Below, in pieces: positions 33,558 through 42,156 of a stretch of 64,000 nt of DNA (position 1 is the first letter of the stretch; each line of letters opens with the position of its first letter). Made by a program: the position numbers and the translations under genes. The DNA is taken from positions 235,311 through 299,310 of the forward strand of contig NZ_RYZK01000005.1 of NCBI RefSeq assembly GCF_003990645.1. Reading direction: 5' to 3'. The notes under the pieces are model-generated. The model searched no databases and was not told where the DNA came from. It saw only the letters and a list, made by a program, of their open reading frames with translations. The DNA is from Shimia sediminis. GTDB taxonomy: Bacteria > Pseudomonadota > Alphaproteobacteria > Rhodobacterales > Rhodobacteraceae.

Positions 33558-33890
33558 TTGCAACCTATAGTCCTGATCGTGGGTCAGATGCCCCACATTG
33601 GCCGCGTCACCAATGAGCTCAGCCACCTGCCGATCCAATGGCTTGGCGCCCATGACCATGGCGAGGTGGTACGCCAGCTGGATACCGAGCCGCGCATCTC
33701 CTGTGTCATTATGGGCGCTGGCCTGGATGACAAAATCCGCGGCGACCTTGTTGGCGTGATTGCCCAGATGCGCCCCGATCTCTGCCTGTATCTCAAGGAC
33801 CGCAGCTCGGGCCCCGATGGCCTCGCGCCTTTTGTCGCGCGCATCGTTGAAAACCTCGTCCTGAGACCACAGGACCGCACCGCGGCCTAA
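33558..33890 (+). CDS. Small cytoplasmic protein of unknown function
   Basis: 110 residues from a TTG at 33558, chosen because GGGGAGG lies 8 bases before it; an upstream in-frame TTG at 33513 has no such site. Seen: alternating beta strands and helices (PIVLIVGQMPHIGRV, HDHGEVVRQL, ISCVIMGAGLDD, VIAQMRPDLCLYLKD) with no membrane helix, suggestive of a small Rossmann-like or receiver-like alpha/beta fold. No active-site motif recognised. It is followed directly by the palindrome array and faces the DUF2948 gene. Confidence 0.65.
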   Translation: MQPIVLIVGQMPHIGRVTNELSHLPIQWLGAHDHGEVVRQLDTEPRISCVIMGAGLDDKIRGDLVGVIAQMRPDLCLYLKDRSSGPDGLAPFVARIVENLVLRPQDRTAA

Positions 33891-33924
33891 AGCACCGCCG
33901 CAGCGCGTTTCGAACGGCTCGCAA

Positions 33925-34017
33925 CAAAGGGTTTCGAAACCCTTTGGACAAGCAAATTCGAATTTGCTTCAACAAGCGCCTTTCAAGGCGCTTAGCCAAG
34001 CCGTTTCGAAACGGCTT
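33925..34017. repeat. Tandem array of four 20-bp palindromes with exact 24-bp period
   Basis: Units begin at 33926, 33950, 33974 and 33998: AAAGGGTTTCGAAACCCTTT, AAGCAAATTCGAATTTGCTT, AAGCGCCTTTCAAGGCGCTT, AAGCCGTTTCGAAACGGCTT. Units 1, 2 and 4 are perfect palindromes (the first extends to 22 bp); unit 3 has a 9-bp stem with a 2-base centre. Spacers are 4 bases. Arms differ between units but stay complementary, so structure rather than sequence is kept. A degenerate unit with centre TTCGAA sits in phase at about 33905-33918. Lies between convergent genes 33890 and 34041. Confidence 0.92.
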
Positions 34018-34040
34018 ACCCTCGCGAAAGCCTTGGCCAG

Positions 34041-34520
34041 CTACCCCTCGTGCGTCGGCGTATGCCCCGAAGGCGCGACATAGGGCCGGGTCACGTCCTT
34101 CAACGTCACTTCCAGCGCCTCCACCGACAGCCGGATCGCACCGTCGCCTGCCAGCGTCAGGATCACCTCGCCCGCCGCGTCTTCGCCCGGCTCAAAGGCA
34201 ATCGACAACAGCGACAGGATCACGTCCTTGTCGCCGCGCTCCACCCCTTGCGAGGCCACGCGCAACACGTTGTCCACCACCAGCACCGACTGCACCCGTT
34301 CCACCGGGCGGCCACGTTGCGCCGCGGCGGGCGCATCCTCCCAGCGAAAGCGGTTCACCAACAGCGCAAAGCGGTGCTCGCCCGCCAGCCACTGCATCTC
34401 GGTCACCGGGAAAATCGCATCCTGCGCCAGCGCCGAGATCACTTGCAGGTCCTCGCCGTCCATGGCCCCTAGGTTCAAGGGGCGGTCGCCTGCATCCTCA
34501 AAACGTGCGTCTTGGCTCAT
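34041..34520 (-). CDS. DUF2948 family protein
   Basis: 159 residues, soluble. Seen: [20 protein letters not shown] and [25 protein letters not shown], the conserved blocks I associate with DUF2948, a family found next to murA in Rhodobacterales. The start overlaps the murA stop (TCAT on the plus strand = ATGA). Function unknown. Confidence 0.85.
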   Translation of the reverse strand: MSQDARFEDAGDRPLNLGAMDGEDLQVISALAQDAIFPVTEMQWLAGEHRFALLVNRFRWEDAPAAAQRGRPVERVQSVLVVDNVLRVASQGVERGDKDVILSLLSIAFEPGEDAAGEVILTLAGDGAIRLSVEALEVTLKDVTRPYVAPSGHTPTHEG

Positions 34521-35785
34521 GTCTCTTTGACCCGTTCAATATGGGCGCCCAGATTGCCCAGTTTCTCTTCCACCCGCTCATAGCCGCGATCCAGATGGTA
34601 CACCCGGTTCACCACGGTCTCGCCTTCGGCGGCCATCGCGGCAAGGATCAGTGACACGCTGGCCCGCAGGTCCGTTGCCATCACCGGCGCGCCCTTCAGG
34701 CGCTCCACCCCGGTCACCGTGGCCGTGCCACCATGCACCTCGATCTCGGCCCCCATGCGCATCAGCTCCGGCGCGTGCATGAAACGGTTCTCGAAAATCT
34801 TCTCTTCCAGCACCGAGGTCCCCTCGGCCGTGCACATCAGCGCCATCATCTGCGCCTGCAGATCGGTTGGAAAGCCGGGGAAGGGTTCGGTCGTGACATT
34901 CACAGCCTTGACCCGCCCGTTCTTGCGCGCGACCTTGAGACCGGTCTTGGTCTCTTCCACTTGTATGCCCGCCTCGTCCAGCTTTTCACAAAAGGCCCCG
35001 ACCAGCTCGATCGACCCGCCCAGACATTCCACTTCGCCGCCGCAAATCGCAGGGGCCAGCATATAGGTGCCCAGCTCGATCCGGTCCGTGACAACCTGAT
35101 GAGTCGCCCCGTGCAACCGGTCGACACCCTGAATTTCAATCCGGCTGGTGCCCGCGCCCTCAATCTGCGCGCCCATGGCGCTGAGGCACTTGGCAAGGTC
35201 GACAATCTCCGGCTCGCGCGCGGCGTTGTGCAGCACGGTTGTGCCCTTGGCTAGTGTCGCCGCCATCAGAATGTTTTCCGTCGCCCCGACCGAGGCAAAG
35301 CTCAAGGTGATCTCGGCGCCTTTCAGCCCGCCCGGCGCCTTGGCGTGCAGGTAACCTTCTTTCAGCTCAATCTCGGCGCCCAGCGCCTCCAGCCCGTGAA
35401 TGTGCAGATCCATGGGCCGCGCGCCAATCGCACAGCCCCCCGGCAGTGACACCACCGCATGACCCAGCCGCGCCAGCATCGGCCCCAGCACCAGATTCGA
35501 CGCCCGCATCTTGCGCACGATGTCATAGTCGGCGATGTGGTTGTCGATGTTGTGCGACGACATCGCCTGCACCTTGCCATCCTGCAAGTCACTGACCTCG
35601 GCCCCCAATGACGACAACAACTCGGTCATCGTCTTGATATCCGACAGCCGTGGCGCATTGGTCAGCGTCAGCGGTTCTTCGCTCAGCAGGGTGGCCGGCA
35701 TCAGTGTCAGACAGGCATTTTTTGCACCTGCAATCGGGATTTGCCCGCTCAGCGGACCATTCCCGCGTACAATAATCGAATCCAT
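34517..35785 (-). CDS. murA: UDP-N-acetylglucosamine 1-carboxyvinyltransferase
   Basis: 422 residues. Transfers enolpyruvate from PEP to UDP-GlcNAc, first committed step of peptidoglycan synthesis. Seen: [17 protein letters not shown] at the start, [15 protein letters not shown] with the active-site Cys (fosfomycin target) near residue 114, and [18 protein letters not shown] near residue 302. Starts by overlapping the stop of a 56-residue upstream gene. Confidence 0.96.
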   Translation of the reverse strand: MDSIIVRGNGPLSGQIPIAGAKNACLTLMPATLLSEEPLTLTNAPRLSDIKTMTELLSSLGAEVSDLQDGKVQAMSSHNIDNHIADYDIVRKMRASNLVLGPMLARLGHAVVSLPGGCAIGARPMDLHIHGLEALGAEIELKEGYLHAKAPGGLKGAEITLSFASVGATENILMAATLAKGTTVLHNAAREPEIVDLAKCLSAMGAQIEGAGTSRIEIQGVDRLHGATHQVVTDRIELGTYMLAPAICGGEVECLGGSIELVGAFCEKLDEAGIQVEETKTGLKVARKNGRVKAVNVTTEPFPGFPTDLQAQMMALMCTAEGTSVLEEKIFENRFMHAPELMRMGAEIEVHGGTATVTGVERLKGAPVMATDLRASVSLILAAMAAEGETVVNRVYHLDRGYERVEEKLGNLGAHIERVKET

Positions 35786-35955
35786 CAGCTCTGCCCTTTG
35801 TCCTGCTCGGTGCTGCCGGTGTCCTCGTCTGACGTGGCACGCGCACGTGCCTGGGCCTTGCGACGGCCCATATTTGCCTTGAGCGCCGCCTTCAGACGGT
35901 CTTCTCGCGACGAGGGTTTCGGCTTTTGTTTATTGGGGTGCGAATTGCTTTGCAT
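35785..35955 (-). CDS. 56-residue basic protein upstream of murA
   Basis: Short gene: [19 protein letters not shown] at the start, then [20 protein letters not shown] and an acidic tail. No membrane helix. AAGGAAAGG lies 3 bases before the ATG at 35955 and the stop overlaps the murA ATG (ATGA), so coding is well supported. The Arg/Lys/Ala-rich centre could bind nucleic acid. Function unknown. Confidence 0.72.
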   Translation of the reverse strand: MQSNSHPNKQKPKPSSREDRLKAALKANMGRRKAQARARATSDEDTGSTEQDKGQS

Positions 35956-36043
35956 GACCTTTCCTTACATGAGCTGTAAAAAAGGGTCCAGATTGGGGTT
36001 GCATGGGTCTCACTTTGAGTCTAAATCCCGCGCCACGACAGAT

Positions 36044-36118
36044 GCTGTGGTAGCTCAGTGGTAGAGCGCACCCTTGGTAAGGGTGAGGTCGGGAGTTCAA
36101 TCCTCCCTCACAGCACCA
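36044..36118 (+). tRNA. tRNA-Thr (anticodon GGT)
   Basis: Cloverleaf visible: acceptor GCTGTGG/TCACAGC, D arm GCTCAGTGGTAGAGC, anticodon stem CACCC/GGGTG with loop TTGGTAA, T arm GGGAG/CTCCC, and encoded CCA end. The region 36119-36298 downstream holds no gene I can support and no visible integration duplication. Confidence 0.95.
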
Positions 36119-36298
36119 TCTCCCCCCAATATCCCGACAAGCTCGCGACACTCCTTCTGGTTGAGGTAATTTCCACGGTCTCGCCCCCGCCTTGTCCCAT
36201 TCTTGCCTCAATATCCCGGCATTTCTCATGCTGCGGGATCAATTTGCCCGCATCAACATGATTGTAACGCGTCTGAGTGAAACAGAGGTGGGCGAAAA

Positions 36299-37297
36299 AT
36301 GCATAAGAACGTAACATACAGCCTGGTCATCCCCTTCATGAACGAAGAAGAGGTCCTGCCGATGCTGATGGACCGGCTTGAGGGCTTCATGGCCGATCTC
36401 GACGGGCCTGCCGAAGTGATGTTCATCGACGATGGCAGCCGCGACAACAGCGCCGCCCTCGTGGCCGAGCGCGCCCGTCAGGACGCCCGCTTCAAGATGA
36501 TCCGCCTGTCGCGCAATTTTGGCCACCAGATTGCCGTGACCGCAGGCCTGAACGAGGCCAATGGTGACGCCGTGATCATCATGGACGCTGACCTGCAGGA
36601 CCCGCCCGAAGTGGCCCATGACCTGATCGCCAAGTGGCACGAGGGCTACGAGATCGTGCACGCCCAGCGCCGCCGCCGCGAAGGCGAAACCCTGTTCAAA
36701 AAGGTCACCGCCAACCTGTTTTATCGCGGCCTCGCGCGCCTCTCGTCGGTGGATATCCCGCGGGACGTCGGCGATTTCCGCCTGGTGGACGCCCGCGTTG
36801 TGCGCGCCATCCGCGCCATGCCAGAACGCGACCGCTTCCTGCGCGGCATGTTCGCCTGGGTCGGCTTCCGCCAGTGCCTGGTACAGTTCGACCGCCCTGA
36901 ACGTCAGGCCGGAGAAACCAAATACCCCCTGAAAAAGATGCTCAAACTGGCAATGGACGGCGTGATCGGCTTTTCCGACGCGCCTCTGCGTCTGGCGCTC
37001 TGGCTGGGTGCGCTCGTGTCGTTGGGGGCCATGCTTTATGGGGCCTACATCTTTTCGATGGCGCTCTTTACCGACCGTTTTGTCGATGGCTGGGCCTCGA
37101 CCGTTGTGATCCTGTCGTTCCTGTCGGGTATGAACCTGTTGATCAGCGGCGTGATAGGTCTCTTTGTTGGCCGTATCCATAATGAGGCCAAACAGCGTCC
37201 GCTCTACTTCGTGTCGGAAAGCATTGGCCTGAACGAAGTGGTCCGCCTGCCCGACCAACGCCGCCTGTTCCAAACGCACAATGCGCTGGCCGGGTAA
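36299..37297 (+). CDS. GT2 glycosyltransferase, GtrB/DPM1-like (undecaprenyl-phosphate sugar transferase)
   Basis: 332 residues. Seen: GT-A start LVIPFMNEEEVLP, EVMFIDDGSRDNSAAL, DAVIIMDADLQDPPE (DxD metal site), DRFLRGMFAWVGF acceptor region, and two C-terminal membrane helices. Predicted to load a sugar on undecaprenyl phosphate at the cytoplasmic face. GAGGTGG precedes the ATG. Followed by a GtrA-like flippase and a GT-C enzyme: the three-part Gtr glycosylation set. Confidence 0.9.
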   Translation: MHKNVTYSLVIPFMNEEEVLPMLMDRLEGFMADLDGPAEVMFIDDGSRDNSAALVAERARQDARFKMIRLSRNFGHQIAVTAGLNEANGDAVIIMDADLQDPPEVAHDLIAKWHEGYEIVHAQRRRREGETLFKKVTANLFYRGLARLSSVDIPRDVGDFRLVDARVVRAIRAMPERDRFLRGMFAWVGFRQCLVQFDRPERQAGETKYPLKKMLKLAMDGVIGFSDAPLRLALWLGALVSLGAMLYGAYIFSMALFTDRFVDGWASTVVILSFLSGMNLLISGVIGLFVGRIHNEAKQRPLYFVSESIGLNEVVRLPDQRRLFQTHNALAG

Positions 37298-37328
37298 ACC
37301 GGACAGCAGAACCCAGCAGGCCAGACCG

Positions 37329-37706
37329 ATGCACAGACTTGCAGATTTTGCCCAGATTTTCCGGTTCGCCGGGGTCGGTGTGACCTGTTCCGTGATGTAC
37401 TTTCTGCTCGCCAGTGCCTTTCACAGCTTTGCTGGCCTCGCAGCGATCTCCGCCTCGTTCGTGGCCTATGCGCTGTCGGCGGTGTTCGGCTACCACGCCC
37501 ACCGCCGCTTTACCTTTGCCAGCAACAGCGCCATCAGCGGCGAGGCGCTGCGCTTTTTCATGGTCACCGTCCTTGGCCTGACCATCTCGATTGCGGTTCC
37601 GTGGGTTCTGGGGAATTATACCCCTGCGCTGTCGTTCATGACGGTGCTTCTGATTGTCCCCTCCTGTTCATTCCTGATGATGAAGTTCTTTGTATTCCGC
37701 CCATGA
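37329..37706 (+). CDS. GtrA-family membrane protein (lipid-linked sugar flippase)
   Basis: 125 residues, four helices. Seen: IFRFAGVGVTCSVMYFLLA and GYHAHRRFTF, the GtrA signatures. Thought to flip undecaprenyl-phosphate sugars outward. Its stop overlaps the start of the GT-C gene. Lies 31 bases after the GtrB-like gene. The ATG at 37329 starts at the family N-terminus; the longer frame is upstream shadow. Confidence 0.88.
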   Translation: MHRLADFAQIFRFAGVGVTCSVMYFLLASAFHSFAGLAAISASFVAYALSAVFGYHAHRRFTFASNSAISGEALRFFMVTVLGLTISIAVPWVLGNYTPALSFMTVLLIVPSCSFLMMKFFVFRP

Positions 37707-39172
37707 CACGTGACGCCTTTGCGCCGCTTTTGATCCTGATGGCCGGGTTTGCCGTTTTGTACGGCACCGCGCTCAATCACGACACCAGCTGGTACTTGAT
37801 CTCCACCGCCTGGTGGCTGGACGGGGTTGAGATTTACGACAAGCTGCTTGAGCTGAACCCGCCCTGGGCCTTTTATCTCGCCGTGCCGCCGGTCTGGGTG
37901 GCCGAGACCTTTGGGTTCTCGTCCACCACCGCGTTTCAGGTCTACACCCTGCTGATCACCGCCGTATCGCTGGTGCTCAGTAACCATCTGCTCGGGCGTG
38001 ACGCCACCATCCCGCCGCTCACGCGCCGCATCTTTGTTGCCCTTGCCGCCCTTGCGCTGGTGCTGCTGCCGCTCAAGGATTTTGGCGAACGCGAACATCT
38101 CTTTGCGATCTTCTTCCTGCCTTACGTGGTTCTGTCCATGACCAACGCAGAACCAAGCCGCCGCCAGCGCGGCTGGGTCAGCCTCTGGGCCACCTGCGGT
38201 ATCGCGCTGAAACACTATTTTGTCGTGCTGCCGCTGCTGGTCCTGCTCTGGCAAATGGCCAGCGACCGCAGCCTGCGCCGCCTTCTGCGCATCGAGGTGG
38301 TGCTGCCGTCGCTCTTGCTGGTGGGCTATGTCATTACCAGCTGGCTGCTGCACCCGGCCTATTTTGACAAGGTGATCCCGCTGACCATCGCCGTCTATGG
38401 CACCTCGACGCAACCCTTTGGCCCCGTCCTCCAGGTCGCCTTGCCGGTGCTGGCGGTCCTGCTGCTCGGCCTGGGTCTGGCCCGCCTGATCCGCCCCACA
38501 CGCGCCTCTGACACGGTGCTTTTGCTGACAGCAACCGGCGGGTTCGTGGCCTTTTTTGTGCAGTCCAAGGGCTGGAGCTATCACCTTGTCCCCGCCCTGT
38601 CCTACACCATGCTAGCCCTCGGCTGGATCGGCCTGGGTCTGGCGCGGGCCCGCGACAATCGGCTGATTGGCATTGTCACGCTGATTGCTGTCGCGGCCAT
38701 GCTGGTGCCCGCCCTCCGCCACGGCCCCTACCAGAACGGTTTCTACCAGCAGGCCGAAACCTATTTCACCTGCCCGCGTGGCGAGCGCACCATGCAGGTC
38801 TACAGCTCTGCCGTCTCCACCGGTTTTCCGCTTGCCAACTATGCCGAAGCCACCCCCGCCAACCGTGCGCCAACGCTCTGGATCTTCCCCGGTGCAGTCT
38901 ACAACCTGCACCACGCGACAACCCCCGAAGCCCGCGCCAAATACAACGCGATCCTCGACTTTGCCCGCACCGAAGTCGTGAACGATTTTCTGCGCGTGCG
39001 TCCGCAGATCGTGGTTGTCGATACCGCCGACTCCAAGCTCTATTTCAAAGAGGCACCCTTTGATTACCTGGATCACTTCACCCAGGTTCCGGCCTATGCC
39101 GAGGCCTGGAACGCCTATGAAAAAGTGGGCGAGATCGCGCATTTCGCGATCTACCGCCGCCCCGGCTGCTAG
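37703..39172 (+). CDS. GT-C-fold membrane glycosyltransferase (third Gtr component)
   Basis: 489 residues, ten or more helices. Seen: a first periplasmic loop with GTALNHDTSWYLISTAWWLD and NPPWAF, the acidic-residue position used by GT-C enzymes, several helices, and a soluble C-terminal domain with PRGERTMQVYSS. Expected to move a sugar from undecaprenyl phosphate to an O-antigen or other surface polymer at the outer face. The ATG at 37703 overlaps the GtrA stop. This component determines acceptor and linkage in Gtr systems and is the most variable. Identity of sugar unknown. Confidence 0.8.
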   Translation: MTRDAFAPLLILMAGFAVLYGTALNHDTSWYLISTAWWLDGVEIYDKLLELNPPWAFYLAVPPVWVAETFGFSSTTAFQVYTLLITAVSLVLSNHLLGRDATIPPLTRRIFVALAALALVLLPLKDFGEREHLFAIFFLPYVVLSMTNAEPSRRQRGWVSLWATCGIALKHYFVVLPLLVLLWQMASDRSLRRLLRIEVVLPSLLLVGYVITSWLLHPAYFDKVIPLTIAVYGTSTQPFGPVLQVALPVLAVLLLGLGLARLIRPTRASDTVLLLTATGGFVAFFVQSKGWSYHLVPALSYTMLALGWIGLGLARARDNRLIGIVTLIAVAAMLVPALRHGPYQNGFYQQAETYFTCPRGERTMQVYSSAVSTGFPLANYAEATPANRAPTLWIFPGAVYNLHHATTPEARAKYNAILDFARTEVVNDFLRVRPQIVVVDTADSKLYFKEAPFDYLDHFTQVPAYAEAWNAYEKVGEIAHFAIYRRPGC

Positions 39173-39175
39173 GCG

Positions 39176-40213
39176 CTAATGCCCCAGAAGCATCACGCCG
39201 CCCAGCACCACCAGCGCAATGAACACCGTCTCGGCCACGATCAGGGCGATGGCCTGACCGCCCACGTCCAGAATGCGCTTGAGCGAGGTTTTCATGCCCA
39301 CCGCCGCGATCGAGATCAGCAGCGCCCAGCGGCTGGTTGACGACATCATCTCGACCATCACCGCCGGGATCAGCCCCAGCGAATTCAGCGTGGCAAAGAT
39401 CAGGAACCCCACCACGAACACCGGCAGGATCGGCGGGCGTTTGCCCTCGGTGGCACCCTCGGCGTGACGGCGCACCAGCACCGAGATCACCAGCACCACC
39501 GGCGCCAGCATCGCCACCCGGATCAGCTTGACCAATGTCGCCACCTCGCCGGTCTCGTTGGACACCGAGAACCCCGCGCCCACCACCTGAGCGACGTCAT
39601 GGATCGTACCGCCCAGGAACACGCCCGACACCTCGTCGTTGAACGCGAACACCTCGGTCAGGATCGGATAGGCGATCATGGCGATGGTCGACATCACCGT
39701 CACCGCCAACACTGTGAAAATCAGGTTGCGCTCGGAATGCTCGTTGCGCGGCAAAACGGCCGAAATCGCCATCGCCGCCGAGGCGCCGCAAATCGCCACC
39801 GAGCCGCCGGTGAGCAGGCCAAACCGCCAGCCGCGCCCCAAAACCCGCGCCCCCGCCAGGCCAAACAGGATGGTTACGATCACGCCCAGGATCACCACCG
39901 CGATCAACTCAGGCCCCAGTCCGATCATCAACTCGACCGAGATCCGCGCCCCCAACAGCGCCACCCCAAACCGCAACACCGTGCGGGCGGTGAACTCGAT
40001 CCCCGGCTTGCAAACGCCGCCGTCCTCTTCCGCCAGGAAATGAAAGGCAATGCCCAAGAGCAACGCCATCAGCATCGCCGGCGCGCCATGATGCTCGGAC
40101 AGGAACTGCGCCGCTGCCGCGATCACCGCCGACACCAGAAACCCCTGCCCGTTTTTCTGCACAAAGGCCCTGAGGCCCGCCAGGGAATAGTATGAATGAG
40201 ATGTCGCCTGCAT
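39176..40213 (-). CDS. YeiH-family putative sulfate exporter / permease
   Basis: 345 residues from the ATG at 40213, about ten helices. Seen: ALLGARISVELMIGLG, GWRFGLLTGGSVAICGASAA and GGTIHDVAQVVGAGFSVS, family signatures. Start chosen because AGG lies 7 bases upstream; ATG at 40228 is an alternative. Convergent with the GT-C gene, 3 bases apart, so no separate terminator. Transport of sulfate or a sulfonate is family-based inference. Confidence 0.86.
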   Translation of the reverse strand: MQATSHSYYSLAGLRAFVQKNGQGFLVSAVIAAAAQFLSEHHGAPAMLMALLLGIAFHFLAEEDGGVCKPGIEFTARTVLRFGVALLGARISVELMIGLGPELIAVVILGVIVTILFGLAGARVLGRGWRFGLLTGGSVAICGASAAMAISAVLPRNEHSERNLIFTVLAVTVMSTIAMIAYPILTEVFAFNDEVSGVFLGGTIHDVAQVVGAGFSVSNETGEVATLVKLIRVAMLAPVVLVISVLVRRHAEGATEGKRPPILPVFVVGFLIFATLNSLGLIPAVMVEMMSSTSRWALLISIAAVGMKTSLKRILDVGGQAIALIVAETVFIALVVLGGVMLLGH

Positions 40214-40430
40214 CCGTTGACCTGCCATGTTCCGCGTAATCCGCCTGCCCGATGCGGGACAGGACCCTGGCGCAACGCTTATGGGCCCTGCCCGAGTCCG
40301 GTTAGGGCCAATCGCATCACGCCATAGGTCCAGACACCCCAGCACACCCGAGGCCGCTTTTCTTGGACAGCGCCGCGCGCAGGGGTATAGTGAACCTCAA
40401 GCCTCCACCATTGACCCGCAGGAGACGCCC

Positions 40431-41237
40431 TTGCGCCTCAGACATCACCTCACCGCGCTCATACTTGGCCTTGCACCGCTTGCCGCCGTGGCCCAGTCAA
40501 CCGAGGGCGTCGTGGTCCCGGCCGAAAGCTGGGATGTCGCCGCGCCGGTGGATGGCAAGATCGCGCAGATCACCTTTAGCGAAGGCATGATCGTGACCAA
40601 GGGCGGCCTGCTGATGTCTCTCGAAAGCCGTTTCAAGAAGATCGAGGTCGAGATTGCCCAGGCCAGCGTTGCACGCGCGCAATCCGAGCTGATACAGCGC
40701 CGCGAGGTGCTACAGCGCCAAAGCGAGCTGATCGAACGCGAGGCGGTCTCGGTGGCCGCCTTTTCCGAGGCCAAACATGACGTCGACCTCGCCGAGTCCG
40801 ACCTGCGTCTGGCCGAACTGCAATTGCAGATGGCTCAGGAAACCCTTGCCGCCCATGACATCCACGCCGCGATCTCGGGCGTGATCTCGGCCCCGCGCCT
40901 CAACAAGGGCAGCTATTTTGACGTGGCCGAAAGCGGCTCTGTCGCGACCGTACACCAGCTCGACCCGATCAACGTCCGCATCACGCTGCGCCCCGAGGCC
41001 GTGCTGATGCGCCTGCAAAAGGGCGAGTTCACCCTGCAAGACGTGGAAAAGCTCGCATTCGCGCTCTCGCTCAAGAACGGCATCGACTATCCTTTGACCG
41101 GCACCGTCGTGGCCGTCGGCTTCGAACTGGACCCGGAGACGGGCGAAGGCTCGGCGCTGATCTCTTTCCCCAATCCCAAGGGCGTGCTGCGTCCCGGCCT
41201 GCCGGTGGTCCTTTCCGTCAAGACAAAAGCTGACTGA
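40431..41237 (+). CDS. HlyD-like periplasmic adaptor protein
   Basis: 268 residues from a TTG at 40431, chosen because AGGAG lies 6 bases upstream and a signal peptide begins there (ALILGLAPLAAVAQS). Seen: lipoyl-like VVVPAESWDVAAPVDGKIAQ, a coiled-coil hairpin of about residues 70-140 (short for the family), and a barrel. No cognate transporter follows. The frame is open 200 bases further upstream, but without conserved sequence. Confidence 0.82.
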   Translation: MRLRHHLTALILGLAPLAAVAQSTEGVVVPAESWDVAAPVDGKIAQITFSEGMIVTKGGLLMSLESRFKKIEVEIAQASVARAQSELIQRREVLQRQSELIEREAVSVAAFSEAKHDVDLAESDLRLAELQLQMAQETLAAHDIHAAISGVISAPRLNKGSYFDVAESGSVATVHQLDPINVRITLRPEAVLMRLQKGEFTLQDVEKLAFALSLKNGIDYPLTGTVVAVGFELDPETGEGSALISFPNPKGVLRPGLPVVLSVKTKAD

Positions 41238-41427
41238 CCAGGCCTGTGCCCAAGTGGCCTGACGCGGCATGAAATGACCTTATTTCCGCCCTTCGATATT
41301 CCGGATTCCCTGCCATTTACACTTTCGTAACCAGTGTGGCGACAATTCGGCAGGCGCATGTTGCGTCCGCCCTGTCGCCTTCTGAGTAACTAGTTTTTTG
41401 GGGGCCACATATCTGTGGGTTAAATGT

Positions 41428-41973
41428 ATGGGACAGAATTGGAACTTTTACGAAGAGCGCCTGAAGCAACAGGCTGAACTGACACCTTTCAAGGCCAGCG
41501 CCAAGCGCGTTGCCGTGCGCAAGTCGCCTGCGGAAAAGGCGCGGCTGGACGCCGAGGTGGCCCAGCGCTTTGAAGAGATCGCCGAGGCCGCCGCGCCCCA
41601 GCCAGCACTTTCGCGAGTCGAGAAAGTGATGCGCAAAAACGCCCCCGACCTCGCCGGTGCTTCCGAGGCCGAGGTCCGCGCCGCCCAGGCCAGAAATGCT
41701 GCCCATCTCGACGCCAGGTGGCCGCGCCCGCGCCTTGCCGCGCTGGTCCTCGTGGGGTTGGTCATGTGGCTGCATCCCCTCAGCACGGTCCGCCTGTTTG
41801 TTTGCGCGGTTCTGCTGTTCCTTGTTGCCGCCGTGACCACAGGCCCCGAGCGCGCCCGCGACGGCAGCTTCTTCCTGTGGCGGCGGTTCCTGCGCTATTG
41901 GAAGGTCGAGCTGGTCGTGGCACGCAAACTGTTCCGCAGGGCACGACAACGGATGGTGGCACAGCGCGATTAA
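41428..41973 (+). CDS. Membrane protein with tandem-helix hairpin, paralogue 1
   Basis: 181 residues from the ATG at 41428. Seen: a soluble Lys/Ala-rich first half, then RPRLAALVLVGLVMWLHPLS and a second helix (VCAVLLFLVAAVTTG). The helix pair matches RPRLWALALLVGLIAWHPWA in the next gene, so they share a domain. Function unknown. Confidence 0.72.
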   Translation: MGQNWNFYEERLKQQAELTPFKASAKRVAVRKSPAEKARLDAEVAQRFEEIAEAAAPQPALSRVEKVMRKNAPDLAGASEAEVRAAQARNAAHLDARWPRPRLAALVLVGLVMWLHPLSTVRLFVCAVLLFLVAAVTTGPERARDGSFFLWRRFLRYWKVELVVARKLFRRARQRMVAQRD

Positions 41974-42156
41974 CCACGCCCCAATCCCGCCACATTTCCG
42001 TCCAGAAATGACCTGAATTTTCCGCAAAATTGCCTTTTGCGCCACTGGCGCGAATCGCGAAGTCACCCGGGCTGCCAAATACGGGGCCTTCGTGGTTAAG
42101 GGGGCCGGGAACAGGGCGACATGCGCCCTGTCCCGCACACACAAGGAAAATTCACG

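Noticed and set aside
33925-34017. CRISPR array
   Set aside because: Regular 24-bp spacing, but units are palindromes with different sequence and 4-base spacers; no cas genes.
36108-36317. 69-codon minus-strand frame after tRNA-Thr, possible integrase remnant
   Set aside because: No integrase motif and no duplicated tRNA end was found; it runs into the start of the glycosyltransferase gene.
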